A DNA stretch of 25,671 nucleotides from Methanobacteriaceae archaeon. GTDB taxonomy: Archaea > Methanobacteriota > Methanobacteria > Methanobacteriales > Methanobacteriaceae. The stretch is taken from positions 1 to 25,671 of the forward strand of contig CAAFWR010000104.1 in assembly GCA_900766745.1 (NCBI GenBank), given 5' to 3'. Of the stretch, positions 17,611 to 25,578 are shown piece after piece; position 1 is the stretch's first letter; each line of letters starts with the position of its first letter. The notes below the pieces were generated by a model that saw nothing but the letters and a program-made list of their open reading frames with translations, had not been told where the DNA came from and ran no database searches. A program made the translations under genes and the position numbers.

Positions 17611-18621
17611 TTATACCCCTTGTTTAGATTTTGTACTAATGTAATTTATTTGAGGTAAATCCTCAGACTTTCCATTAGGTCTAATAGGTTCTCTGAGAAT
17701 GACTAATCTTTTAGATGGGCCTGGAAGTGAGCCTTTTACTAAAACATAATCATTTTTAACAAGTCCATATTTAATAAATCCGCCATCTGGGTTTATTTGA
17801 TCAACTTCATCTTTTGATGCAATTTTTAAAATTCTTTTATTGAATTCAGTTCTTTTATGGTATCCCATTTGACCAGCTTGTGCTACGGTCCACATAGTTC
17901 TTGATGGAGTCCAAGGTCCAATAGAACCTACGTGTCTTGCTTTACTACTTCTAGCAGCTTTACCATATTGAATTCTAATTCCCCATCTTTTAACTACACC
18001 CTGGAATCCTTTTCCTTTTGTAGTTGCAATAGCATCAACAAATTGACCTTCTTTAAATATGTCACTTGCACTTACTTCATTACCTAATAATTCTAATGCG
18101 GTGTTTAATTTTTCTTCAGGAGTTGCTCCTCCAATACCACATTCGAATATGTCTGGTTTTTTCTTTGGTACACTAGTGACTTTAGGGTTGGTGTGTACTA
18201 ATACTTTAATATCTTCTGTGTCTTCTAAAGCACCTTGTATTTTTGCAATAGCTTCAGATTTATTGTACTCCTTAGGAAGTGATATTTTCCTTGAGAGTTC
18301 TTCATCTAAATTGTCTGCAAGTACTTCGGTGATTACTTTCATTCCACGAGAAGTCTTTTTATATGCTCTAATTCCCATTACTACGACCGGCGGCACTTCC
18401 AATACGGTTACAGGAGTGAACACTTCCATACCATTTTTTGGAGAGTTTTTATCGGTTTCAGTGACTAAAGCGTGAGTCATACCGACTTTATAACCTGCGA
18501 GGCCTAATAATTTTGGTTCGTCATTTTTTGGCCAAGATTTAATTCTAGGGGTTTCTTTAGCTGCTCTTTTTCTTGGACTAAAAGCAACAGACCCTTTTCT
18601 TGGCTGGTGATGTCTTACCAT
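17611..18621 (-). CDS. rpl3: Large subunit ribosomal protein uL3
   Basis: It is the first gene of the superoperon. The 336-residue protein begins [20 protein letters not shown]. The conserved core [14 protein letters not shown] (about residues 205-220) is followed by the [33 protein letters not shown] region close to the peptidyl transferase centre. Its length matches archaeal L3, which is longer than bacterial L3. GGAGGTAAAATCAA precedes the ATG at 18621. A candidate TATA box at 18742-18749 suggests a leader of about 100 bases. Confidence 0.97.
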   Translation of the reverse strand: MVRHHQPRKGSVAFSPRKRAAKETPRIKSWPKNDEPKLLGLAGYKVGMTHALVTETDKNSPKNGMEVFTPVTVLEVPPVVVMGIRAYKKTSRGMKVITEVLADNLDEELSRKISLPKEYNKSEAIAKIQGALEDTEDIKVLVHTNPKVTSVPKKKPDIFECGIGGATPEEKLNTALELLGNEVSASDIFKEGQFVDAIATTKGKGFQGVVKRWGIRIQYGKAARSSKARHVGSIGPWTPSRTMWTVAQAGQMGYHKRTEFNKRILKIASKDEVDQINPDGGFIKYGLVKNDYVLVKGSLPGPSKRLVILREPIRPNGKSEDLPQINYISTKSKQGV

Positions 18622-18717
18622 TTGATTTTACCTCCTTTTAATTTAAATTTCCTTTTATTTTTTCAAATTAATTAGCCTTAATTAATTTTTAATAACAGCT
18701 AATAAATAGCCAAATGA

Positions 18718-18739
18718 GCTTTAATAATAATATTAAAGC
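18718..18739 (-). repeat. Inverted repeat at the predicted L3 transcription start
   Basis: GCTTTAATA and TATTAAAGC form a perfect 9-bp inverted repeat around four bases. The candidate TATA box at 18742-18749 lies immediately upstream, so the repeat covers the place where transcription would begin (about 22-27 bases from the TATA centre). It could be an operator or the first hairpin of the mRNA leader. Confidence 0.4.
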
Positions 18740-18741
18740 CA

Positions 18742-18749
18742 GATATAAA
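18742..18749 (-). promoter_or_regulatory. Candidate TATA box for the L3 superoperon
   Basis: The minus strand reads TTTATATC, seven of eight matches to the archaeal TATA consensus TTTATATA. It lies 121 bases before the L3 start, with an A/T-rich TTTTTTAGC stretch just upstream. Other A/T-rich sites nearby could also serve. Confidence 0.4.
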
Positions 18750-18904
18750 TAGCTAAAAAACAATAGAGAGCTTTCCAGCTAGATAAATATTAAATTTAAT
18801 ATATTCTAATCTAAATTTAATTTAATGTATAAATCAATCTGCTATAATATAATCTATAAGAAAGTCTTAAAAACTTCAAATGTATAAAAAGTTGAGCAAA
18901 ATTT

Positions 18905-18929
18905 CTAATTTATGAGCTAAATAAATTAG
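18905..18929 (-). terminator. Possible terminator hairpin of the SPOUT gene
   Basis: CTAATTTAT and ATAAATTAG form a perfect 9-bp stem with a 7-base loop, starting nine bases after the SPOUT gene stop codon. Only short T-runs (four, then five) follow on the minus strand, so it is weaker than the ones after cbf5 and birA. Confidence 0.35.
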
Positions 18930-18937
18930 ATTTCGAA

Positions 18938-19765
18938 TTAAAATCTCATAAGATTTATTAAAGAAAGTGTAGCGATAACTGCTTCTTCGCTTCTTACAGT
19001 TTCAGTTCCTTGATCTGGAATTGTATTAACTTTAAATAAGTCCCAATTTCCACTAGAAACATCTTCTTGAATTGAAGAATAGGGTCCACCAAATAAAATA
19101 GCAATATTTTTACATTCTTCTACTTTAAGTTTTAATTCATTAAAAATAGAATCGATTGAATCGCCATATCTTGTAGTCTCAATAACAAGATCTGGTTTGA
19201 TTAATTTTAAGCTATTTTTAAGACTTTTATTAAAGGACATTACATTATATCCCCAGTAAACGTCATCTGGTTCATCAGGTGTGACAGTTACTTCTTTTTT
19301 AGCAATTTTAGTAATCTTAAAGCTAAATATCTTCTTAACACTAAGTTGCTCTTTGCAGAATGCAAGTTTATCCATACCAATATCCACAAAAGTTCCTTTA
19401 TTATTCCTTTTTACAGTAAAACCTTGTCTATAATCTCCAACTTCTGGATTTTTATCTACCGGATGATGTGGAGTCCTTAACGGAGGAAGAATACCAACGT
19501 GCTTCAATTCAGGCCTTAAAGGGAATGCTCTTTTTCTTAAATATTGCGGAGTATTCATATACTTTAAAATTTCAGCAATAAAATCTGCATCTTCCATTCC
19601 TTCATCATCTTTTAACATTTGATCATTATAAATAACCACATTGTTAATTCTGTAAACCGCTAAAGCCCTTCCAATAATTCCTACTTTATAAGTACGAACT
19701 TTAAGGTCTTTAGACTCAGAAAGAAACGAATTTGGAATAAATATAGATAGCTCATCTTTATACAT
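18938..19765 (-). CDS. SPOUT-family RNA methyltransferase (SPOUT1-like)
   Basis: The 275-residue protein is a putative S-adenosylmethionine-dependent RNA methyltransferase of the archaeal/eukaryotic SPOUT1 (CENP-32, COG2106) group, which usually lies next to rpl3 in euryarchaea. The C-terminal trefoil-knot signals are LFGGPYSSIQED (about 222-233) and NTIPDQGTETVRSEEAVIATLSLINLM (about 245-271). An inserted OB-like domain fills roughly residues 85-165 (RQGFTVKRNNKGTFVDIGMD). A strong TATA sequence about 25-32 bases before the ATG and the lack of a Shine-Dalgarno site suggest a nearly leaderless mRNA. The exact RNA target cannot be read from sequence. Confidence 0.85.
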   Translation of the reverse strand: MYKDELSIFIPNSFLSESKDLKVRTYKVGIIGRALAVYRINNVVIYNDQMLKDDEGMEDADFIAEILKYMNTPQYLRKRAFPLRPELKHVGILPPLRTPHHPVDKNPEVGDYRQGFTVKRNNKGTFVDIGMDKLAFCKEQLSVKKIFSFKITKIAKKEVTVTPDEPDDVYWGYNVMSFNKSLKNSLKLIKPDLVIETTRYGDSIDSIFNELKLKVEECKNIAILFGGPYSSIQEDVSSGNWDLFKVNTIPDQGTETVRSEEAVIATLSLINLMRF

Positions 19766-19789
19766 TAATATAAATTCTATTTAAAAACA

Positions 19790-19797
19790 TATATAAA
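19790..19797 (-). promoter_or_regulatory. TATA box of the SPOUT gene
   Basis: The minus strand reads TTTATATA, a perfect archaeal TATA consensus, 25-32 bases upstream of the ATG at 19765. Transcription starting at the usual distance would begin within a few bases of the start codon. Confidence 0.55.
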
Positions 19798-19934
19798 GAT
19801 TGTGCTAAGCTTATATAGCTATCACTAATACGACTCATACATTTGAAAATATTATATCAATTATAATACCCGTAGTTTCTTATACTACAATATAAACTCA
19901 TAGAATATATTAATATAAAATATAGTATTAGTCC

Positions 19935-19942
19935 TATATAAA
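19935..19942 (-). promoter_or_regulatory. Second perfect TATA-like site upstream of the SPOUT gene
   Basis: The minus strand reads TTTATATA again, 145 bases upstream of the first site and just after the METTL5-like gene. A transcript from it would start near 19913 and carry about 150 untranslated bases, or be a separate small RNA. In such A/T-rich DNA a chance match is quite possible. Confidence 0.25.
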
Positions 19943-19960
19943 GGTATGGAAAATAAGCAA

Positions 19961-20596
19961 TTAAAGTAGAGTTTCAGCCCTTACCACAATAACTTTAACA
20001 GTTTTAGATTCATTAGAATGGAAATCATATATTCTAGGAATATTAAAATCATAACGAAAAATATGAGTTATTTCCAAATTGTTTTTTTGAAAGAATTCAA
20101 TAAGAAACTCTTCAGTTGAGGCCATATGAAATGAATACAAGACCTTGGGATGAAATTCAATAGCTTTTTTTATAAATTCCAGATCAATTCCTTTAGTTGC
20201 TCTTTTTTGAGATCCGAAAGGAGGATTTTGAAAAACAGTATCCGCATCAGTTTGGCATTCCAAATCTGCAATATCTGAGGTTATGAATTGACATCTGTCC
20301 TCATTGAATTTCTCTGAAACTGATCTGGCCAGTTCAATTGATTCATCATCAATATCAACTCCAAAAGCTGACTTTGCACCAAGCATCATTGAAGATACTG
20401 CAAAGATTCCAGTACCGCATCCCAAATCAAGAATATTTTTATTAAAAATATCCCCTAAACTATAGGCATTCCATAAAATATCAGCAGCTATGTTGGCCGG
20501 TGTTGAATACTGCTCCAGAGATACCTTAGGATTAGGGTGTGGAGGTATCTGTTGTATTTTAATTTCCAGTTGTTTCTTATTTTTAACAGGTTTCAT
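19961..20596 (-). CDS. METTL5-like RNA N6-adenosine methyltransferase
   Basis: A 211-residue Rossmann-fold methyltransferase of the COG2263/METTL5 group. The SAM-binding motif I is ILDLGCGTGIFAVSS (residues 55-69), an acidic motif II follows (VDIDDESIELA), and the catalytic NPPFGSQ is at residues 124-130, a sequence that marks N6-adenine methyltransferases of this family. The human relative methylates A1832 of 18S rRNA; an equivalent role on archaeal 16S rRNA is inferred. The N-terminal part includes LEQYSTPANIAADILW, which is conserved in the family. No clear Shine-Dalgarno precedes the ATG at 20596, so a short leader is likely. It is divergent to pycA. Confidence 0.85.
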   Translation of the reverse strand: MKPVKNKKQLEIKIQQIPPHPNPKVSLEQYSTPANIAADILWNAYSLGDIFNKNILDLGCGTGIFAVSSMMLGAKSAFGVDIDDESIELARSVSEKFNEDRCQFITSDIADLECQTDADTVFQNPPFGSQKRATKGIDLEFIKKAIEFHPKVLYSFHMASTEEFLIEFFQKNNLEITHIFRYDFNIPRIYDFHSNESKTVKVIVVRAETLL

Positions 20597-20676
20597 AACA
20601 TCAATTAATAAATTATAATAGTTAATATAATATAATATATTATTATATTAAAAAATTTTTTATTGAGGTTTTAAAA
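20597..20676. promoter_or_regulatory. Divergent promoter region, METTL5-like gene / pycA
   Basis: This 80-base, almost purely A/T gap separates two divergent genes. It includes overlapping TAATATAATATAATATATTA-type repeats near 20615-20645 that are nearly palindromic, and AAAAAATTTTTT at 20650-20661. GAGGT at 20665-20669 is the ribosome binding site of pycA. Individual TATA boxes cannot be assigned in such uniform sequence, and no biotin-repressor operator is recognised. Confidence 0.4.
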
Positions 20677-22170
20677 TTGTTTAATAAAATATTGGTAGCA
20701 AATAGAGGAGAAATAGCTATTAGAATCATGCGTGCCTGCCGTGAATTGGATATTGACAGTGTGGCAATTTATTCTGATGCTGATGCTAAATCATTATATA
20801 CAAATTATGCTGATGAGAGTTTTCCCTTAGGTAATCCTTCACCAGCCAAATCATACCTAAATATTGATAAAATCATTGACATAGCTCTTGAATCTGGAGC
20901 TGAAGCAATACATCCCGGCTACGGATTTCTTGCTGAAAACCCTAGCTTTGGTGAAGCATGCGAAAAAAACGGAATCAAATTAATTGGACCTAGTGGAAAG
21001 ATTATTCATGAAATGGGAGATAAAATCACCTCTAAAAACCTTATGAAAAAAGCAGGAGTTCCTGTTATTGAAGGTACACCAGAAGGAGTTACCGATATTG
21101 AAGAAGCTAAAGAAATAGCTAGACAAATCGGTTACCCAGTTATTGTAAAAGCTTCTGCTGGTGGTGGAGGTATTGGAATGCGTGCAGTTTATGAGGAAGA
21201 CGAACTTGTACGTGCAATCGAATCTACACAGTCTGTAGCTTCAACTAACTTTGGAGACTCCACAGTATTTATTGAAAAATATCTTGAAAAACCTCGACAC
21301 ATAGAATTCCAAATCTTAGCTGACGAACATGGAAACGTAATCCATGCAGCAGACAGAGAATGTTCAATCCAAAGAAGACATCAGAAATTATTAGAAGAAG
21401 CTCCTTCTCCAATCATGACTGAAGAGCTAAGGGCAGATATGGGTGAAAGCGCTGTTAAAGCAGCAGAATATATTGGATACAGCAGTGCAGGAACAATTGA
21501 ATTCTTATACGATGCTGGAAACTACTATTTCCTTGAAATGAATACCCGTATTCAGGTTGAACACCCAATTACTGAAATCATCACCAATATTGATTTGATT
21601 AAAGAACAGATAAAAATAGCTAATGGTGATGAATTAAGCTACGAACAAAAAGACATTAAAGTTTCAGGACATGCTATTGAATGCCGTATTAATGCAGAAG
21701 ACCCTCTAAACGACTTTGCACCAAATCCTGGTAAAATTACAGGTTACAGATCTCCTGGGGGACCTGGTGTACGTCTAGATAGTGGGGTTTACATGAATTA
21801 TACAATCCCAACATTCTATGACTCTATGATTTCAAAACTAATCACATGGGGAAGAACAAGAACCGATTCAATAGCTAGAATGAAAAGGGCGTTGAGTGAA
21901 TATGTAATTTTAGGTGTTAGGACAACTATTCCTTTCCATAAAGCAGTTCTTAGAAATCCTAATTTCGTGAAAGGAGATTTGAATACCCACTTTATTGACA
22001 CCTATAAAAAAGGAATTGACGAAGAGATGGCTAAGGTCATTGAAGAAGAACTAGAAATGGTAAACAAACTCAAATCAACATTTATGCCTGCACAAAAGAT
22101 AGCAGCTATCTCAGCAGCAGTTGGAGCATACCAGAATACAGCTAAAAACCAGCAAATAGCTAAAAAATAA
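20677..22170 (+). CDS. pycA: Pyruvate carboxylase subunit A (biotin carboxylase)
   Basis: It carboxylates the biotin carried by subunit B, using ATP and bicarbonate, for oxaloacetate synthesis from pyruvate. The 497-residue protein opens with the biotin carboxylase N-domain ([18 protein letters not shown]). The glycine-rich ATP-grasp loop [12 protein letters not shown] is at residues 158-169, catalytic segments are [23 protein letters not shown] (about 228-243) and [16 protein letters not shown] (285-300), and the C-terminal domain follows. The tail after about 455 ([18 protein letters not shown]) is typical of archaeal PycA. The start codon is TTG, with GAGGT seven bases upstream. The biotinylated subunit B gene is not in the window. 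It forms a two-gene operon with birA. Confidence 0.92.
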   Translation: MFNKILVANRGEIAIRIMRACRELDIDSVAIYSDADAKSLYTNYADESFPLGNPSPAKSYLNIDKIIDIALESGAEAIHPGYGFLAENPSFGEACEKNGIKLIGPSGKIIHEMGDKITSKNLMKKAGVPVIEGTPEGVTDIEEAKEIARQIGYPVIVKASAGGGGIGMRAVYEEDELVRAIESTQSVASTNFGDSTVFIEKYLEKPRHIEFQILADEHGNVIHAADRECSIQRRHQKLLEEAPSPIMTEELRADMGESAVKAAEYIGYSSAGTIEFLYDAGNYYFLEMNTRIQVEHPITEIITNIDLIKEQIKIANGDELSYEQKDIKVSGHAIECRINAEDPLNDFAPNPGKITGYRSPGGPGVRLDSGVYMNYTIPTFYDSMISKLITWGRTRTDSIARMKRALSEYVILGVRTTIPFHKAVLRNPNFVKGDLNTHFIDTYKKGIDEEMAKVIEEELEMVNKLKSTFMPAQKIAAISAAVGAYQNTAKNQQIAKK

Positions 22171-22182
22171 GAGGTTTTTATA

Positions 22183-23100
22183 ATGAGAAACGAAATAATA
22201 GAACTTTTAAGAAAAGAAGGAAAACTCTCTGATGAGACTCTCGAAGAATTATCTACCTATGAACCTACCCATTTCATAGATGCAGTTAGAGATCTTGGAG
22301 ATAAACAAACTGAAAACATCAAAAAAGAACTAATCACTAAAAACCTCAATACAGAATTTATCGGAAAAAACATCTACATCTTTAAAGAAGTAATGTCAAC
22401 AAATACCGTTGCGAAATTCTTTGCTGAAAATGAAGACGCAAACGGTTTAGTCATCATATCTGAAAAACAGAGCAATGCAAAAGGGAGATCTGGAAAACCT
22501 TGGGAATCACCAAAAGGAGGAGTATGGTTATCTGTAATTCTAAATCCGCAAATAACCCAAAATAAAATACCAATTATTACCTTAGCTACTGGAGTAGCAG
22601 TTGAAAAAACCTTTGAAAGATTAGGAATCGAAAACGGAGAAATAAAATGGCCGAATGATGTTCTAATAGATGATAAAAAAGTCTGCGGAATACTAACTGA
22701 AGCAATAGCTAAATTAAACAATATAGAATATGTTATTGTTGGAGTTGGAATCGATGTAAACATAGACATTGATGAATTGCCTGAAGAACTCCAGGAAGGA
22801 AGTAATTCACTTAAAGCTGTTTGTGGAAAAGAATTTGATGAAAATGAAGTAATCAGAATATTTTTAGAAGAATTTGAAAAAATCTATAAAGTAATACTTG
22901 ATGAAAACTACGAGAAAATTCTTAAGGAATGGAGAAAACATTCATACAGCATTGGAAAAGAAGTTGAAATTAGAACACCATTTGCAAAACCTTACGATGC
23001 ATACATTGTGGGAATCAATAATGATGGAATTCTAATTGTAGAGAGAAATGACGGCACATTAGAAAAAGTAATATCTGGAGAATGTATTATTAAAAACTAA
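22183..23100 (+). CDS. birA: Biotin-[carboxylase] protein ligase, BirA-like
   Basis: It attaches biotin to the carrier lysine of the pyruvate carboxylase partner subunit. The 305-residue protein carries the biotinyl-AMP loop KGRSGKPWES (about 100-109, equivalent to the GRGRRG motif), KWPNDVLIDDKKVCGIL (155-171) with the conserved ligase Lys, VGVGIDVN, and a C-terminal SH3-like domain (GKEVEIRTPFA). Residues 1-60 precede the catalytic core, where bifunctional BirA proteins have a winged helix; here this part is not clearly a DNA-binding fold. The ATG follows the pycA stop by 12 bases with GAGGT between, so the two are translated from one mRNA. Confidence 0.93.
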   Translation: MRNEIIELLRKEGKLSDETLEELSTYEPTHFIDAVRDLGDKQTENIKKELITKNLNTEFIGKNIYIFKEVMSTNTVAKFFAENEDANGLVIISEKQSNAKGRSGKPWESPKGGVWLSVILNPQITQNKIPIITLATGVAVEKTFERLGIENGEIKWPNDVLIDDKKVCGILTEAIAKLNNIEYVIVGVGIDVNIDIDELPEELQEGSNSLKAVCGKEFDENEVIRIFLEEFEKIYKVILDENYEKILKEWRKHSYSIGKEVEIRTPFAKPYDAYIVGINNDGILIVERNDGTLEKVISGECIIKN

Positions 23101-23115
23101 TACATTCCTTTTTTT
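23081..23115 (+). terminator. Hairpin plus T7 terminator of pycA-birA
   Basis: AATGTATTA (23081-23089) and TAATACATT (23098-23106) make a perfect 9-bp stem with an 8-base loop, then CC and seven T (23109-23115). The right arm begins with the birA stop codon TAA, so the terminator overlaps the end of the gene. It separates birA from the convergent PLP gene, whose stop is only 13 bases away. Confidence 0.65.
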
Positions 23116-24259
23116 AATTAAAAATTACATCAAAACTTTTTTTATCATCTAAAACTATTTTTTTCAACTTATCGAAAGAATCAATGATTTTTTCTGTTAA
23201 ATCCTCTAATTCTAATTTAAAAGCATCAGATGTAGACAAATCAAACCTGATAGTTGGTGAAGCACCAGGCATTGAAACAGCTGGAATTGTTATAATTCCT
23301 TCATCTTTTAGAAGAATCATTGAGAAAATAAATGCAATATCTGAAGGTGACAAATCACATTTAACTTCACAGGCCAGTTTTTCAGGAGTTACCATAACTC
23401 CTGTCGGTGTTAGTTCAAATATCTCCACATTATCATTGAGCATTTTTAAAAAATCATCTTTTCTCTCAAAACTTTTTAGCAGGTTTTCAGCAGTGAAATT
23501 TTTAAGCCCATTAACCATTGCCAAGATAGCTGGAGGCTGAGCTTCAAGACCAAACTGATTAGCTTTGATTTTAATCTGGTTAATAAATTCCTCTTTACCA
23601 GCCATCAATCCTCCTCTTGGTCCTGGCATGAGCTTATCAGTACTAGTTATTACAATATCCGCCCCTAAATCACATGCCTTTTGCTGTTTGAAGATTACGG
23701 TTCTAAGACGTGCTCCTGAAGCATCATCTACTAAAACAGGAATATCTTTTTCATGGGCCTTATCTATAATTTCTTTAAATTCATTTTCATCAATTACCTT
23801 ATGATCCATTGTAGATCCCGTAATTACAACTAATGAAGTGTTATCTGGAATGTTGAACTCTTCAAAATCATCATATTCCTCATAATCTGCTCCTACGATG
23901 TTGCAGCTTCTTGGAATTGAAGGATGAGCTGGTAATTCAGCCAGATAATGAACTACTGTGGTGTCTTTATCAACAAGAGATAAGACTGTAGCTAATATTC
24001 CTGATGAAGTTCTATTTAATGGCAGTATTTTCTCTCCACCAAGATGATTCATACCTTCAATTTGTAATTCTTCTTCGAAAATAGCCGGACCTACATATGT
24101 TTCAAGAAGACTTATATCTTCATCTGAAGCTATAAAACCTCCAGATAGACCTGTCAAGTCAAAAAGGTTTTCCCTACCTTCATCCATCACAATATTTTTA
24201 ATAACACGTAATGCATTTTCTCTTTTTTTAACTTCATCAAGTGAATTACTAACAATCAT
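23114..24259 (-). CDS. PLP-dependent protein, MJ0158 family (SelA-like)
   Basis: A 381-residue fold-type I pyridoxal-phosphate protein. The probable Schiff-base lysine is K209 in DIVITSTDKLMPGPRGG, and the cofactor-binding Asp is in VLVDDASGA (residues 178-179). These motifs and NRTSSGILATVLSL match the archaeal MJ0158/UPF0425 group, which resembles bacterial SelA but, from published work on MJ0158 as I recall it, is not a selenocysteine synthase. Its reaction is unknown to me. Start ATG at 24259 directly follows the TAG of the upstream gene (TAG-ATG), so translation is coupled. It is convergent with birA. Confidence 0.85.
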   Translation of the reverse strand: MIVSNSLDEVKKRENALRVIKNIVMDEGRENLFDLTGLSGGFIASDEDISLLETYVGPAIFEEELQIEGMNHLGGEKILPLNRTSSGILATVLSLVDKDTTVVHYLAELPAHPSIPRSCNIVGADYEEYDDFEEFNIPDNTSLVVITGSTMDHKVIDENEFKEIIDKAHEKDIPVLVDDASGARLRTVIFKQQKACDLGADIVITSTDKLMPGPRGGLMAGKEEFINQIKIKANQFGLEAQPPAILAMVNGLKNFTAENLLKSFERKDDFLKMLNDNVEIFELTPTGVMVTPEKLACEVKCDLSPSDIAFIFSMILLKDEGIITIPAVSMPGASPTIRFDLSTSDAFKLELEDLTEKIIDSFDKLKKIVLDDKKSFDVIFN

Positions 24260-24844
24260 CTAATCATCTAATTCTAATTTGAAATCTTTAAATGCCTCAT
24301 AAAAGTGTTTAATGTTTTTAGTCGGGACATCAATAGGATCTGCAGCTTCCACATTACCATCGTTGTCCTCTTCCATATAGGAATATTCTAAAACAGCAAC
24401 TTTACCTTCAAGAGTGGTCCAGAATATTACACTATCATGGATGTTAAGATTTTTCTTGCCTCTATTTGGCATGAAGACTTCTAAAGAAGAAGCTACTTCC
24501 TGTTCGGTTTCCTCTACTTCTTCTTCATTTTTATAGTCAATCAATTCAAGTTTATAATCCTTAAACTCATCGTAGTATTTTTTCAAGTCATCATCAGCAA
24601 CAGGAATAAATTCCTCTACATCATCATCAACATCATACTCTACATCAAGAATCTTACCTTCAGGACTGGTTCTAAAAATTAAACCCATTATTCTATCATC
24701 AGGAACCTCATCAAGCATGAAAGATAAAGAGATTCCTAACTGATTAAAGAACTTTTCTCTTTCCTCTTCATTTTTGTTTACTTTTTTTATTTTTGTTGTT
24801 TTAGATTTTAATTTCTTTTCAGCTACTTCATTAATGTCAGGCAT
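24260..24844 (-). CDS. Unrecognised acidic protein with two internal repeats
   Basis: I do not recognise this 194-residue protein. Residues 1-30 are basic (KKLKSKTTKIKKVNKNEEER). Two related units follow: residues about 54-102 (IFRTSPEGKILDVEY, acidic linker, then YYDEFKDYKLELID) and about 139-194 (IFWTTLEGKVAVLEY, acidic linker, then FYEAFKDFKLELDD), joined by a Glu-rich stretch (EEEVEETEQEV). No membrane segment, signal peptide or catalytic motif is visible, so a soluble partner or adaptor is the likeliest class. The ATG at 24844 has GGATGTGAG upstream; the GTG at 24853 is part of that site. It is the first gene of an operon with the MJ0158-like protein. Confidence 0.8.
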   Translation of the reverse strand: MPDINEVAEKKLKSKTTKIKKVNKNEEEREKFFNQLGISLSFMLDEVPDDRIMGLIFRTSPEGKILDVEYDVDDDVEEFIPVADDDLKKYYDEFKDYKLELIDYKNEEEVEETEQEVASSLEVFMPNRGKKNLNIHDSVIFWTTLEGKVAVLEYSYMEEDNDGNVEAADPIDVPTKNIKHFYEAFKDFKLELDD

Positions 24845-24908
24845 ACTTCTCACATCCTCAAGCAGTAATCACTATTAAATATTTAATATAAAGTATTTTA
24901 AATTGCCA

Positions 24909-24916
24909 TATATAAA
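24909..24916 (-). promoter_or_regulatory. TATA box of the repeat protein/MJ0158-like operon
   Basis: The minus strand reads TTTATATA, a perfect consensus, 65-72 bases before the ATG at 24844. The expected start near 24887 would give a leader of about 43 bases including the ribosome binding site. Confidence 0.5.
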
Positions 24917-24934
24917 TATGATGTAAATTATAAT

Positions 24935-25459
24935 CTAATGGTCATCATAGAGACTATTACCATTACTGTCCATAGCCACAATAAGAGGTCCAAAATCCTT
25001 AACTTTTAGTTTCCACATAGCTTCAGGCATACCTAAATCCAACCAGCTGACATCTTCAATCTCTTCAATTGCATCAACATACAATGCTGCGCATCCTCCG
25101 GTTGCAACGACATAAATAGCTCCATGCTCTTTTAATGCTTCACGAACAGTATTGTCCATTCCTCCTTTTCCAATAATGATTTTAGGACCCATAGATATTA
25201 CATCTGCCTGGTAAGGATTCATTCTCATAGAGGTAGTAGGACCAATTGCCACCATATTATAGTTTTCGTCATCGTCTTTTGTTATAATGGGACCTGCATG
25301 GAAAAGTGCTGTACTTTCGATATCGTCTGGTGCACCTTCCTCTAGTAATCTTTTATGTGCTTGATCACGAGCTGTAAAAATTGTGCCAGTCAAGCTGATT
25401 ACATCTCCAGCTTTAAGTTTTGTTAAGTCTTCTTCAACAGGAACATTTATATTAATCAA
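24935..25459 (-). CDS. fumB: Class I fumarate hydratase, beta subunit
   Basis: It is the C-terminal-domain partner of two-subunit iron-sulfur fumarase, which interconverts malate and fumarate. The 174-residue product contains LKAGDVISLTGTIFTARDQAHKRLLEEG, ALFHAGPII, AIGPTTSMRMNPY and VVATGGCAALYVDAI, all characteristic of the FumA C-terminal/TtdB domain; TtdB-like tartrate dehydratase is the main alternative. The Fe-S alpha subunit is not nearby. The start is set at TTG 25459 because GGTGA lies six bases upstream; a GTG at 25468 falls within that site. It has its own A/T-rich promoter region and is transcribed toward the repeat-protein operon. Confidence 0.87.
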   Translation of the reverse strand: MININVPVEEDLTKLKAGDVISLTGTIFTARDQAHKRLLEEGAPDDIESTALFHAGPIITKDDDENYNMVAIGPTTSMRMNPYQADVISMGPKIIIGKGGMDNTVREALKEHGAIYVVATGGCAALYVDAIEEIEDVSWLDLGMPEAMWKLKVKDFGPLIVAMDSNGNSLYDDH

Positions 25460-25578
25460 TTTATTCACCTTAAAGATAATATTTAGTATAAATTAATAAT
25501 AAAAGTTTTTGAATAAAAATATGCGATGTAAAAAAACAAGAATAATGTTATAAATCAAATTAATATTAATAATTCATA

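Larger units (their letters stand above)
18622..18937 (-). promoter_or_regulatory. Promoter and leader region of the ribosomal superoperon
   Basis: This 316-base stretch holds no gene I can support. Reading toward L3 it contains the SPOUT-gene 3' hairpin (18905-18929), several A/T-rich TATA-like sites (near 18826-18836 and 18870-18880), and the best candidate, TTTATATC on the minus strand (complement of 18742-18749), placed about 121 bases before L3. A 22-base inverted repeat (18718-18739) covers the predicted start of transcription. AGCT and AAATAGC motifs recur several times. Position calls are by eye. Confidence 0.5.

Noticed and set aside
18622..18937. tRNA or rRNA gene in the gap before L3
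   Set aside because: No cloverleaf arms or T-loop GGTTCRA-type motif seen.
19801..19930. Possible small RNA between the SPOUT and METTL5-like genes
   Set aside because: Only a TATA-like site supports it; no stable structure or known RNA family could be recognised.
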